Shown here: one piece after another, positions 9,565 to 17,320 of the stretch
How the letters are laid out: the number at the start of each line of letters is the position of its first letter
Position numbering within the stretch: the stretch's first letter is position 1
Source of the DNA: Planococcus sp. MSAK28401
GTDB taxonomy: Bacteria; Bacillota; Bacilli; Bacillales_A; Planococcaceae
Length of the DNA stretch: 64,000 nt
Assembly: GCF_018283455.1 (NCBI RefSeq)
Contig: NZ_JAAMTH010000001.1
Coordinates: 2,461,501-2,525,500, forward strand
Direction of reading: 5' to 3'
Translations under genes and position numbers: made by a program
Notes under the pieces: model-generated
The model's database searches: none
The model's input: the letters and a program-made list of their open reading frames with translations, nothing else
Told to the model about the DNA's origin: nothing

Positions 9565-10338
9565 TTATCGCGCCCCCATGCCGCCATCGATTCTATACTG
9601 GCTTCCCGTAATGAACCTTGAGTCATCACTAGCCAAAAAGATGACTAGCTTAGCGACCTCTTCAGGTTGACCGTAACGCCCCAATGGTATTCTCGAAGTT
9701 ATTGTTTGCCTGACCCGGGCAGGATCGTCCCTATTTATCGATTGCTCAATAGTTTCCATCATATTGGATGCAAGGGGAGCCGGATGGATCGAGTTTACCC
9801 TAACGGAATCTTTTGCAACTTCCAATGCAGCTGTTTTTGTCAATCCGACGACCGCATGCTTAGCAGCCGAGTAAAGGGAATTCCCGCTGCTTCCCATTAA
9901 TCCCGAAACAGAGGAAGTGTTGATGATACTGCCATTTTGTTGCGCAATCATGACTGGCAAGACATATTTAATCCCTAAAAAAACACCGCGCACATTCAAA
10001 TTCATCATTGCGTCAAAATCCTCGCTCGTTTGTTCGGTGAGGGGGGCAGTCTTCCCGATAATGCCTGCATTATTCATAAACACATCGATACTTCCCCAGC
10101 GCTCCACCACTCGCTCCACATAATTTTTGACTTCTTCCTCTCTACTGAGATTGGCTACCAAGCCCATTACATTCGCCACATCGTTGAATCGGTGCACCAA
10201 TTTATCCAGAGCTTGTTGATTAAAGTCTACAAGTGCGACCTTTGCGCCTTCTGCCAATAGCTGTTCCGCTATGGCAGTACCCAAGGCACCTGCAGCTCCA
10301 GTGATTACCGCTACTTTGCCTTCCAACTTTCGCTCCAT
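9565..10338 (-). CDS. short-chain dehydrogenase/reductase (SDR)
   Basis: 257 residues from the ATG at 10338 (site GAGGGGGTGAG); the in-frame ATG at 10380 overlaps the gene before it. Classical SDR features are TGAAGALG for NAD(P) binding, NNAG, the catalytic serine in NTSSVSG, YSAAK with Tyr and Lys, and the C-terminal FITGSQYRIDGG. It oxidises or reduces a hydroxyl/keto group in the cytoplasm. It is the last gene of a three-gene unit with 10373-10960 and 11005-12054, spaced by 34 and 44 nt, so a sugar or polymer precursor is a plausible substrate. Confidence 0.85.
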   Translation of the reverse strand: MERKLEGKVAVITGAAGALGTAIAEQLLAEGAKVALVDFNQQALDKLVHRFNDVANVMGLVANLSREEEVKNYVERVVERWGSIDVFMNNAGIIGKTAPLTEQTSEDFDAMMNLNVRGVFLGIKYVLPVMIAQQNGSIINTSSVSGLMGSSGNSLYSAAKHAVVGLTKTAALEVAKDSVRVNSIHPAPLASNMMETIEQSINRDDPARVRQTITSRIPLGRYGQPEEVAKLVIFLASDDSRFITGSQYRIDGGMGAR

Positions 10339-10372
10339 GGTTGCCCTCACCCCCTCATCCTTTTTATCTGCT

Positions 10373-10960
10373 TTAAACACTGTTCAGCGATCCAGCTGAT
10401 TTGCGGTTCCAGTAATCCTGCTGCTCACACAATTCATCGTATTCTTTTTTTAGTATGCCCACGATGATTCGATCATAGTATCGATTGTTGCGATATGCAT
10501 GCTCGCGGATTCTGCCTTCTTCTTTCCATCCGCATTTTTGGATAAAAAGATTATAGGATGGTATATTATGCTCCACAATATCACCATCCAACCGATGCAA
10601 CTGAAGTTCTTCAAACGCATATTTCATCGTGGTCATGACGGTATCACGGCCATAGCCATGCCCTTGCATATTCTTTTTGCCGATAATGATCCCATGATAA
10701 GCTGAACGGTTTTTCAGATCGATGTTCGTGATCGTGGAAATGCCGATAAAACCATCTTCTTTTGTATCAATCGCAAAGCGCAAATTCTGCGTATCGAGCG
10801 CCTGCCGATGAAACCATTCGTTTTGCTGCTCTGATGAAATAGGATGTGACCAGCCCCCCAGCAATTGGCCGACATCCGGATCGTTATGAAAACTTCTCAA
10901 ACTCTCCATGTCGGATTTTTCCAGAGCGCGCAAGATGACTTTTTTTCCATGAATATTCAT
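10373..10960 (-). CDS. GNAT acetyltransferase, RimJ/RimL type
   Basis: 195 residues from the ATG at 10960 (site GGAGGGAG). It is of the acetyltransf_3 type: KKVILRALEKSDMESL at the start, HGIIIGKKNMQGHGYGRD as the acetyl-CoA loop, then NIPSYNLFIQKCGWKEEGR, typical of RimL-like proteins and of sugar N-acetyltransferases in polysaccharide clusters. It uses acetyl-CoA to acetylate an amine in the cytoplasm. It is the middle gene of the operon running from 12054 to 9565. Acetylation of an amino sugar is one possibility from context. Confidence 0.8.
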   Translation of the reverse strand: MNIHGKKVILRALEKSDMESLRSFHNDPDVGQLLGGWSHPISSEQQNEWFHRQALDTQNLRFAIDTKEDGFIGISTITNIDLKNRSAYHGIIIGKKNMQGHGYGRDTVMTTMKYAFEELQLHRLDGDIVEHNIPSYNLFIQKCGWKEEGRIREHAYRNNRYYDRIIVGILKKEYDELCEQQDYWNRKSAGSLNSV

Positions 10961-11004
10961 TAAAACCACTCCCTCCACATAATATGAATCCTCGCTATCG
11001 TTTG

Positions 11005-12054
11005 TTAAGGTTTTCGATATAATGGAAAAAAACCGCTTTCCCCTGTGCAGCCATTCAATTTTGTAAGCTCCTCATATAATGAATCGTGGTAAATATTGGT
11101 CCCCAAATAATAATCATAATTGTTTTGGTTGGTAAACGACGATTTGTACTTGAATAAGGAATCCCCTTCTTGATACCCCCCTCCCAAATGCAGTAATTCA
11201 CAGCCTTTTCCCTTTGAAAAAGCTACCATGAAATCGAATAACAAATTATTCGGCCGCATGCTCAAAAACCTTTCATCAGATGCTCCCAAATGATAATGCG
11301 CAAAACGTTCGGCCGTGAATAATATCGCTGCGGCAATTACCTGCTCTCCGTGGTAAACGAATATCAAATGTGACTTGGAAATGGCCGTATCCGCCAATTG
11401 GTCTTTAAGGCGTGCCGGACTGAAATAATAATTGTTTGCAGCCGATTTTCTCTGCATCGTTTCGTTATAAAGTTTAAGAAACAAGCCGGTATGCTCCTCA
11501 TTTTTTTCAACCTCACGGCAATAAAGATGATGGGAATAAGCCTTTTTGATATTACGCTTCGTCATGTGGCTGTACCGCTGTTGGATGGCCGAAAGTTCAC
11601 CTGCCAAGTCTACTGCTGTTGTTTTCCGGATATATTGCAAGCTACAATAGCCATCCAGGTAACGGGCATTCTCCAGAAGTGGATGCATGCGCACAATTTC
11701 AGATACGATATGTGTTCTTTTGCAATACTCTTCGAATAATTGGCCGAATTCCTCGAGTACCCCGGGGTCCCCCGAGATCAATGGCCCTCCATAACCATAA
11801 GCTGATGTAATGTCGTAAACAGGCTGTCCGGCAAACTCGAAATCAATTTTTCGGACGATAAAAGGATAAATCACACTGCCTAGACTATTTTGGAAATGCA
11901 CCAGTTTAGCAATTCCTTTTTCCTGTTTGGCATTCCACTCGTTGTATTCATAAGTATAGTAAACGTCCTGGACAGCAAAATCTTTTACCGTTTGGTTCCA
12001 AAGTTCTTTTGTTTCAATAATCGCCATGCTTGGAACCCGAATGTCCAACGTCAT
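11005..12054 (-). CDS. FemABX-like (double-GNAT) transferase, paralog 4
   Basis: 349 residues from the ATG at 12054 (site GGGGGTG, 5 nt); an upstream in-frame start lies inside the promoter. It keeps AYGYGGP, a basic SHMTKRNIKKAY helix, HLGGGYQEGDS followed by FKSSF-like KYKSSFT, and FFPLYRKP at the end. It is a diverged member of the same family as 570, 1938 and 5428. It is first in an operon with a GNAT and an SDR and is driven by the two-box promoter at 12107-12138. It likely attaches an acyl or aminoacyl group to an envelope polymer precursor; the substrate is unknown. Confidence 0.77.
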   Translation of the reverse strand: MTLDIRVPSMAIIETKELWNQTVKDFAVQDVYYTYEYNEWNAKQEKGIAKLVHFQNSLGSVIYPFIVRKIDFEFAGQPVYDITSAYGYGGPLISGDPGVLEEFGQLFEEYCKRTHIVSEIVRMHPLLENARYLDGYCSLQYIRKTTAVDLAGELSAIQQRYSHMTKRNIKKAYSHHLYCREVEKNEEHTGLFLKLYNETMQRKSAANNYYFSPARLKDQLADTAISKSHLIFVYHGEQVIAAAILFTAERFAHYHLGASDERFLSMRPNNLLFDFMVAFSKGKGCELLHLGGGYQEGDSLFKYKSSFTNQNNYDYYLGTNIYHDSLYEELTKLNGCTGESGFFPLYRKP

Positions 12055-12106
12055 CTTTTCACCCCCACCAATCAGAATTAGACATCGATATTCTGTATCT
12101 ATTGGC

Positions 12107-12138
12107 ATTATTCACCTGCAAGGTTAAAGACTAGTTAA
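12107..12138 (-). promoter_or_regulatory. two-box activator-type promoter of FemABX paralog 4 operon
   Basis: Minus strand: TTAACT (12133-12138), 5 nt, TTAACC (12122-12127), 9 nt, AATAAT -10 (12107-12112), about 50 nt before the ATG at 12054. Confidence 0.6.
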
Positions 12139-12180
12139 ACTTTTCATTTAAAAGCAAATGTATATCTAAAAAAATAAATC

Positions 12181-12219
12181 GATTCCATATTCTCTTTTTA
12201 TAACACTGAATATGGAATC
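12181..12219. repeat. 12-bp perfect inverted repeat
   Basis: GATTCCATATTC (12181-12192) and its exact complement (12208-12219) flank a 15-nt loop. On the minus strand it is followed by a T-rich stretch, so it could be a second terminator behind the SDR gene or a binding site upstream of the two-box promoter. Confidence 0.5.
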
Positions 12220-12285
12220 CACTTTCATTAACACGCAATGCGGCAAACCGCCTTGAAGATTCAAGCTGACCTACACTTTCCAATT

Positions 12286-12315
12286 AAAAAAGACGCAGCA
12301 AGGGTGCGTCTTTTG
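12286..12315 (-). terminator. terminator of the SDR gene at 12332
   Basis: Stem AAAAGACGCA/TGCGTCTTTT with a 7-nt loop; a run of six T follows on the minus strand. Confidence 0.8.
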
Positions 12316-12331
12316 GTAACTGGATCCATAT

Positions 12332-13081
12332 TTATTTCGCCGTCACGCCACCGTCTACCGGAAGCTCGATGCCCGTGATGTGGCTCGCTTCATCTGATGC
12401 GAGGAACAACATCGCATTGGCGACTTCGAGCGCGTTGCCGAGTTCAGGCAGCGCAATCTGTGCGAGGAAATGCGGGCGGAACTTATCGCTTTCCATATAT
12501 TCTGCGCTCATCGGTGTCACGATATATCCCGGGTGCACCGAATTGACGCGGATATTTTGTTTCCCATAATCGACAGCTGCCGCTTTGGTGATCGACCGGA
12601 CAGCCCCTTTGGATGCCGTATAAACGCCAGCCCCGGACATGCCAGTCAAAGCTGCGATCGATGACACATTGACAATCGAGCCACCGCCGTTTTCAATCAT
12701 GTGCGGAATCGCCAGCTGCATGCCATACATGACGCTGTTCGTATTGATCGCAAAGCCTTTTGCAAAATCCGCTTCCGTCTGGTCCAGAAAATCTTTAGCG
12801 ACGGAAATGCCTGCATTGTTGACGAGGATATCAAGCTTGCCGAAAGTTTCGACGGTCTGGCTGATGACAGCTTGCCAATCCGATTTATCGGCCACGTTCT
12901 GCTTCATCGCCACAGCTTCAAAGCCTTCTTCCCTAACTTCTTGCGCCACCTTTTCCGCTGCTTCCAAATTAATATCGGTAGCGACAACTTTCGCTCCTTC
13001 TTTCGCAAACAAGCGTACAGCCGCTTCTCCCATGCCGGACGCGCCACCAGTAATGATAGCGACTCTGTTTTCCAACCTCAT
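12332..13081 (-). CDS. short-chain dehydrogenase/reductase under TetR control
   Basis: 249 residues from the ATG at 13081, 5 nt after GAGGTGA. Classical SDR: TGGASGMGEA, LVNNAGISVA, VNVSSIAAL, YTASKGA and HITGIELPVDGG. It is probably an NAD(P)-dependent alcohol or ketone oxidoreductase in the cytoplasm. It is divergent from a TetR regulator gene (13198), and a 19-bp palindrome between them overlaps the expected promoter, so repression by that TetR is likely. The substrate is unknown. Confidence 0.87.
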   Translation of the reverse strand: MRLENRVAIITGGASGMGEAAVRLFAKEGAKVVATDINLEAAEKVAQEVREEGFEAVAMKQNVADKSDWQAVISQTVETFGKLDILVNNAGISVAKDFLDQTEADFAKGFAINTNSVMYGMQLAIPHMIENGGGSIVNVSSIAALTGMSGAGVYTASKGAVRSITKAAAVDYGKQNIRVNSVHPGYIVTPMSAEYMESDKFRPHFLAQIALPELGNALEVANAMLFLASDEASHITGIELPVDGGVTAK

Positions 13082-13103
13082 TGTGATCACCTCGAATTAA
13101 ATT

Positions 13104-13122
13104 TTGATAGTATGACTATCAA
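13104..13122. promoter_or_regulatory. palindromic operator between SDR and TetR genes
   Basis: TTGATAG, 5 nt, CTATCAA: a perfect 7-bp inverted repeat, 22 nt upstream of the SDR start and 75 nt upstream of tetR. Its size and place fit a TetR-family operator controlling both genes. Confidence 0.65.
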
Positions 13123-13197
13123 TTTATTTCAAGTATACTCCCACCACGCCATTTCATCAATTAAAGCGCTATACTAAAAGCAAGGAGTGAAATCGTT

Positions 13198-13830
13198 ATG
13201 CCATCAAAACGACAAGAAAACAAACAACTGCAAACCGATAAAATCGTTGAAGCCGCAAAAGAACTCTTCACGGAACGCGGGCTGAACGACGTGCAAATGA
13301 AAGACGTCGCTGAACGCGCAGGCGCCGGCGTGGCGACCGTCTTCCGCTATTTCCCGAAAAAGGACGAATTGATCGTCGAAGTCGCCATCCGTTCTTTGGA
13401 TGCTGTGGAAATCGAATTCCAGCGCATTGTTTCCATGAAATCCAGCGCATACGAACGGCTGGAACAATTGCTCGATACCTTACTGGACGCACAAAAAGCC
13501 GAACAGTATAAATCCGCACGTTTCCGGGAAGCATTCGAAAGCTACGCATCGTTCCGCAGCGACCCGCTTCCTGAAATTGACCGCTACTTGGCAAGACAGC
13601 GCCAGATCATGGATTCGCTCGAACCGCTCATCAAAGACGGCGCCACGGATGGCTCGATCAACCATTCCATTTCCATCAAACCGCTCATCATTACGGTCAT
13701 CAATAGCTACTCCAGTTTCACGAACAATGTTGCGCTTAAATCATCCATCTCGTATTTGGACAAAGACATCCAACCCGAAACCCAGCAGCAAGTGCTGAAG
13801 AAAATCCTGCTCGACTATTGCAAGGCTTAA
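13198..13830 (+). CDS. TetR/AcrR-family repressor
   Basis: 210 residues. The N-terminal TetR helix-turn-helix is clear (AAKELFTERGLNDVQMKDVA, then GVATVFRYFPKKDELI, residues about 18-62); the C-terminal ligand domain is all-helical with no recognisable specificity. The start has AAGGAGTGA upstream. It most likely represses itself and the divergent SDR through the palindrome at 13104-13122, with a ligand linked to the SDR substrate. Confidence 0.87.
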   Translation: MPSKRQENKQLQTDKIVEAAKELFTERGLNDVQMKDVAERAGAGVATVFRYFPKKDELIVEVAIRSLDAVEIEFQRIVSMKSSAYERLEQLLDTLLDAQKAEQYKSARFREAFESYASFRSDPLPEIDRYLARQRQIMDSLEPLIKDGATDGSINHSISIKPLIITVINSYSSFTNNVALKSSISYLDKDIQPETQQQVLKKILLDYCKA

Positions 13831-13923
13831 TAGGAAAGCTGAATTGATCTCTCTCTCCTTTTCAGCTCATCAGTTGGGCCCGTCTCCTATTTCCATAACC
13901 AATCATTGCCCGATGCCATAATG

Positions 13924-14083
13924 GGGAAGCGATTCCCCCACTCGCCGGCAACGTCACATAGAAGCAGATCTGATTGAACTCGAACTGATTAATGAAATTT
14001 CTCAGCCGCCCGGCGCCACGGGTGAAGCGAAGACGTAAGACAGGTGCTCTTTCTGGCTTACGGCGAGAGCTCAACCCGAAGCA
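13924..14083. repeat. structured intergenic repeat, copy 1
   Basis: About 160 bp, roughly 80% identical to 14169-14327, which lies 245 bp further on in the same orientation. It starts with a hairpin (GGGGAA, GCGA loop, TTCCCC) and contains a second conserved stem GCTCT/AGAGC enclosing TTCTGGCTTACGGC. Short frames on the minus strand exist in both copies but look like by-products. Function unknown. Confidence 0.6.
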
Positions 14084-14168
14084 AGGCGGCGACTACCTAG
14101 GTGAAACAAAACAGAAGAACGGAACAGTTCAACATGCAAACACTCACGATCTTCTCAACACTTGTCCA

Positions 14169-14327
14169 GGGAAGCGATTCCCCCACTAGCCGGCAACGTC
14201 ATATAGAAGCAGATTCGATTGAACTCGAACTTATCAATGCCATCTCTTAGCCGCCCAGCGCCAAGGGTGAGCCGATGCCGGAAGACAGTTGCTCTTTCTG
14301 GCTTACGGCAAGAGCTCAACCCAAAGC
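14169..14327. repeat. structured intergenic repeat, copy 2
   Basis: Second copy of the 13924-14083 element. Both hairpins are kept: GGGAA/TTCCC with the same GCGA loop, and GCTCT/AGAGC around the conserved loop. Between the copies lies 85 bp of unrelated sequence. Confidence 0.6.
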
Positions 14328-14408
14328 AGCTCGGTGAATAGGAAGATGAAGCCCCAACTAAAGCAACGGATCCATGACACAAAAAATTTTCGCTATCTTC
14401 ATTCAAAT

Positions 14409-14440
14409 GAAAAGACGCAGCTCATCGCTGCGTCTTTTCA
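14409..14440. terminator. terminator of the GGDEF/EAL gene
   Basis: A perfect 12-bp stem (GAAAAGACGCAG/CTGCGTCTTTTC, 7-nt loop) with T tracts on either strand, 5 nt past the stop codon at 14445. Confidence 0.8.
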
Positions 14441-14444
14441 TAAT

Positions 14445-16532
14445 TCAATATAAAATCGGTGCACGGAATAGCCCGTCCGGCTGCTCCAGATACTTGTCCC
14501 ATACTCTCGCCGCCTTATCGGCAGGAAGCGGCCGGCTGAAATAATAGCCTTGCCCGATGATTTGATACTTTCTCATCAAGCTTACTTGCTCGATCGTCTC
14601 GAGCCCTTCAACCACAACATCCGCCCCCAGGTTTTTCCCAAGCTCGATAATCGTCGCCAGAATCGCCATGCTGCGCTCGCTGCCGAGCACTTCATCGACC
14701 AGGGATTTATCGATTTTCAATGTATCGATCTGGATATTCTTGATTGCGTTGAGCGATGAATATCCAGTACCGAAATCATCGATAGCCAGTTTGACACCAA
14801 TTTTCTGCAGCTCCTCGACCAAGCCAACTGCAGTATCGAGATCGATCATGACGCTTTCGGTAATTTCAATTTCCACGCATTTAGCGGGGACGCCCGTTGC
14901 GGTTAAAATGCGCGCCACTTTTTCGGGAAACTCCGGATCCAGGAATTGCTTGGCCGACACATTGACTGAGACGTGGATATCAGGCCGGCCTTGCTGGCGC
15001 CACGCATTCAATTGCTGGCAGGCTTCACGGAGCACCCATTCGCCAATCGAATGGATCGCCCCGCATTCTTCTGCGACCGGAATGAATTCAGATGGCGGTA
15101 CAGCGCCCAGCGCAGAATTCCACCGAAGCAATGCTTCAAAGCCGATCACACGCCCGCTCAACAACTCGATTTGCGGCTGATAATGGACCGAAAATTCGCC
15201 GTTCGTCAAAGCCTGCTGCAGCGCTGCCGTTATTTCCTGTTTCCGGATTGAGCTGTCCAGAAGTTCTGGGGAAAAAAATTCATAGGATTCCTTGCCGCCA
15301 CTTTTCGCCATAAACAGCGCCAAATCGGCTTGCTTGATCAAATTCTCTTCATTAAGTTCTGTGATTTTTTGGCAACTGATGCCAAGGCTGAGACCAGAAG
15401 ACACTGACCGGCTCCCGATTTGGATTGGCTCCTCGCTGGCCAGCAAAATCTTTTGGCAAAGCTGCTCAAGATAAGGCTTCTTCACATTTGGCACCGCAAA
15501 TACGAATTCATCTCCGCCAAGCCTGGCGAGCGTGACGCTTTCCGGCAGTACCGCCTTCAAGCGCCCGATGACTTTTTTCAGGAACTGGTCGCCGCCATCC
15601 TGGCCAATCAGTTCATTGATTGATTTAAAATCATTAAAATCGAGCAGTACCACACCGATTGATTCAACTTCTCCATCCGCAGAATCGAGCAACTCCCGAC
15701 AATGGGCAAAAAACCAATGGCGATTTGGAATGCCCGTCAACTGGTCGGTATATGCGAGTGTCCGGAACCGGCTTTCGCTGGCTTTAACCTGCTGTAGCAA
15801 ACCTGTCTCTGTTTCGAACGCATGCAAATCGACCAAAGCCAGATTGGTCGCAGAGAAAAGCAGCAAGCTCACAATCAATGCCACAAAAACAGCGATACTG
15901 ATAACCCACATACTATCTGCCGCTGCTTCCGGAAGAGCCATATTCGAATAGAAAGTGTTTGTTGAAGTGTAATGAAGTAAAGTGAGTACTCCCCCCATGA
16001 TAGCGGCATTTCTAAGCCGTTGGTTCTCAGTCACTTGTTTAATATTGGATTGTGAGACAAAGCGGAAGCCGAAATAGCTGATCCCGAGCGCCATTATCGC
16101 CGACATGGCATAATAGCCTGGTGAAATCGCCGAAAACTGGACGTTCAATACTCCCGATAATCCGAGAAAATGGACCGCCTTCACAAAAAAGGCTGTCACG
16201 AGCACTCGCTTTGCCATGTCGCTACGGCTCCCAATACCTTTGGGCAGAAATTTTAAGACGTAAGCCGCTAATAAACAAGCGGTTATCAGCCCGAGCACAA
16301 GCAGCCATAAACGCGGAGTGAAACGGTATTCCGCTATAAAGGTCAGGATGCCAATCAATTGAATCCCAAAAAAACCGCTGCCCAGAGCCAACACTGCAAG
16401 CAGCTTAGTGCGCGGATTGATAGCCTGTTTCCGCTTGCTTACATATTCAATGAGGATCAACACTGTGTAGCTAGTAGCGATGGAAACGACCATGGATAAA
16501 AAGATTAAACTCATATGGGGGAACATAGCCAT
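14445..16532 (-). CDS. membrane MHYT-like / GGDEF / EAL c-di-GMP protein
   Basis: 695 residues from the ATG at 16532 (site AGGAGG); an in-frame ATG at 16574 lacks a site. The N-terminal ~235 residues contain about seven membrane helices with AVHFLGL and LLHYTSTN, resembling the metal/gas-sensing MHYT domain. A diguanylate cyclase domain follows with an intact GGDEF (about 339-343), then an EAL domain with FEALLRW (about 465) and DDFGTGYSSL. Both catalytic motifs look intact, so it may make or degrade cyclic di-GMP depending on the signal. It is a single gene, not obviously linked to neighbours. Confidence 0.88.
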   Translation of the reverse strand: MAMFPHMSLIFLSMVVSIATSYTVLILIEYVSKRKQAINPRTKLLAVLALGSGFFGIQLIGILTFIAEYRFTPRLWLLVLGLITACLLAAYVLKFLPKGIGSRSDMAKRVLVTAFFVKAVHFLGLSGVLNVQFSAISPGYYAMSAIMALGISYFGFRFVSQSNIKQVTENQRLRNAAIMGGVLTLLHYTSTNTFYSNMALPEAAADSMWVISIAVFVALIVSLLLFSATNLALVDLHAFETETGLLQQVKASESRFRTLAYTDQLTGIPNRHWFFAHCRELLDSADGEVESIGVVLLDFNDFKSINELIGQDGGDQFLKKVIGRLKAVLPESVTLARLGGDEFVFAVPNVKKPYLEQLCQKILLASEEPIQIGSRSVSSGLSLGISCQKITELNEENLIKQADLALFMAKSGGKESYEFFSPELLDSSIRKQEITAALQQALTNGEFSVHYQPQIELLSGRVIGFEALLRWNSALGAVPPSEFIPVAEECGAIHSIGEWVLREACQQLNAWRQQGRPDIHVSVNVSAKQFLDPEFPEKVARILTATGVPAKCVEIEITESVMIDLDTAVGLVEELQKIGVKLAIDDFGTGYSSLNAIKNIQIDTLKIDKSLVDEVLGSERSMAILATIIELGKNLGADVVVEGLETIEQVSLMRKYQIIGQGYYFSRPLPADKAARVWDKYLEQPDGLFRAPILY

Positions 16533-16818
16533 GGTAAACCTCCTGACTTGGCGAACCAAAAAATTGTTGTTCAACTAAATATTTTGATGTTTTTCGGCAT
16601 AAACCTATCGGAAAGAGGACTTTATAATCATCAAAAAATTTAGTCAGTGATTCTTAACGCTCTTTTTTCTGGAATATAGTAAATATTATACCTTTGTTCT
16701 CCTTCTTTTCACATAGACCTTAATACCTCCTATTTACTCATAAAATTATCATTCTCTTAAATAAGCAATGTCTATTCTCCTGCTATAAGTGCTTATTTAA
16801 AAGTTTTATCCGGAAATT

Positions 16819-16842
16819 GAAAAAGCGCTGCCATCGCAGCGC
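16819..16842 (-). terminator. terminator of the small gene at 16859
   Basis: Minus strand: GGCGCTGC, 4-nt loop, GCAGCGCT, then TTTT, 17 nt after the stop codon. The rest of the 16533-16858 gap is AT-rich and shows no other feature. Confidence 0.75.
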
Positions 16843-16858
16843 CACTTGATATCCACCA

Positions 16859-17188
16859 TCATCCCCCTGATTTCCCGCTGCTCCCTTTCTTCTTCAATGT
16901 CACCGTCATTCCAGCTTCGGCTTTGCCGGCGACAATGAACTGCAATAGGCCGCCTGTCTCGACTGCCCCCACTACGTTCAATTCGATTGTCTCCACTTCA
17001 TAGCCTTCGAAACCACGTACCATCTCTTCCAATTTGTCACGGGAAATCGGTGCGTGCCCGCGGCTTTCAGTTTCGGATGCCATCTTGAATTGTTTGATGT
17101 TCACGCCGCTCCCCTGAGCCTGAAAATCAGTTACTTGATCTTCTTCGATGACCGGCAGCCAGATGAACGGCTCCTTGGATTCCGCCAT
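16859..17188 (-). CDS. small protein divergent from the HEPN-like gene (Pepco-like?)
   Basis: 109 residues from the ATG at 17188 (AGGGGAGG, 6 nt); longer in-frame starts would cross the divergent promoter. It begins with PFIWLPV, has a helical stretch ISRDKLEEMVRGF, and ends in a beta-rich segment IELNVVGAVETGG...MTVTLKKK. This outline resembles the small Pepco-type effector-associated domain of prokaryotic conflict systems, but the match is from memory and weak. Its divergent placement 132 bp from the HEPN-like gene hints at a functional pair. Confidence 0.55.
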   Translation of the reverse strand: MAESKEPFIWLPVIEEDQVTDFQAQGSGVNIKQFKMASETESRGHAPISRDKLEEMVRGFEGYEVETIELNVVGAVETGGLLQFIVAGKAEAGMTVTLKKKGSSGKSGG

Positions 17189-17320
17189 ACCCATCCTCCC
17201 CTTTCGCTTTGTCTCCTGTATTCCATATTTTCTGCCAATTTCCTGCCGTGGGGTGACCAATGGACATTTTTCCCTTAGAATAGAGAAAGACACATCAAAA
17301 CGCATCAAGGAGGAACTAGG

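Noticed and set aside
13862..14406. Two similar minus-strand frames behind the TetR gene as paralogous small proteins
   Set aside because: Their similarity is explained by the duplicated 160-bp element; neither has a ribosome site and starts do not correspond.
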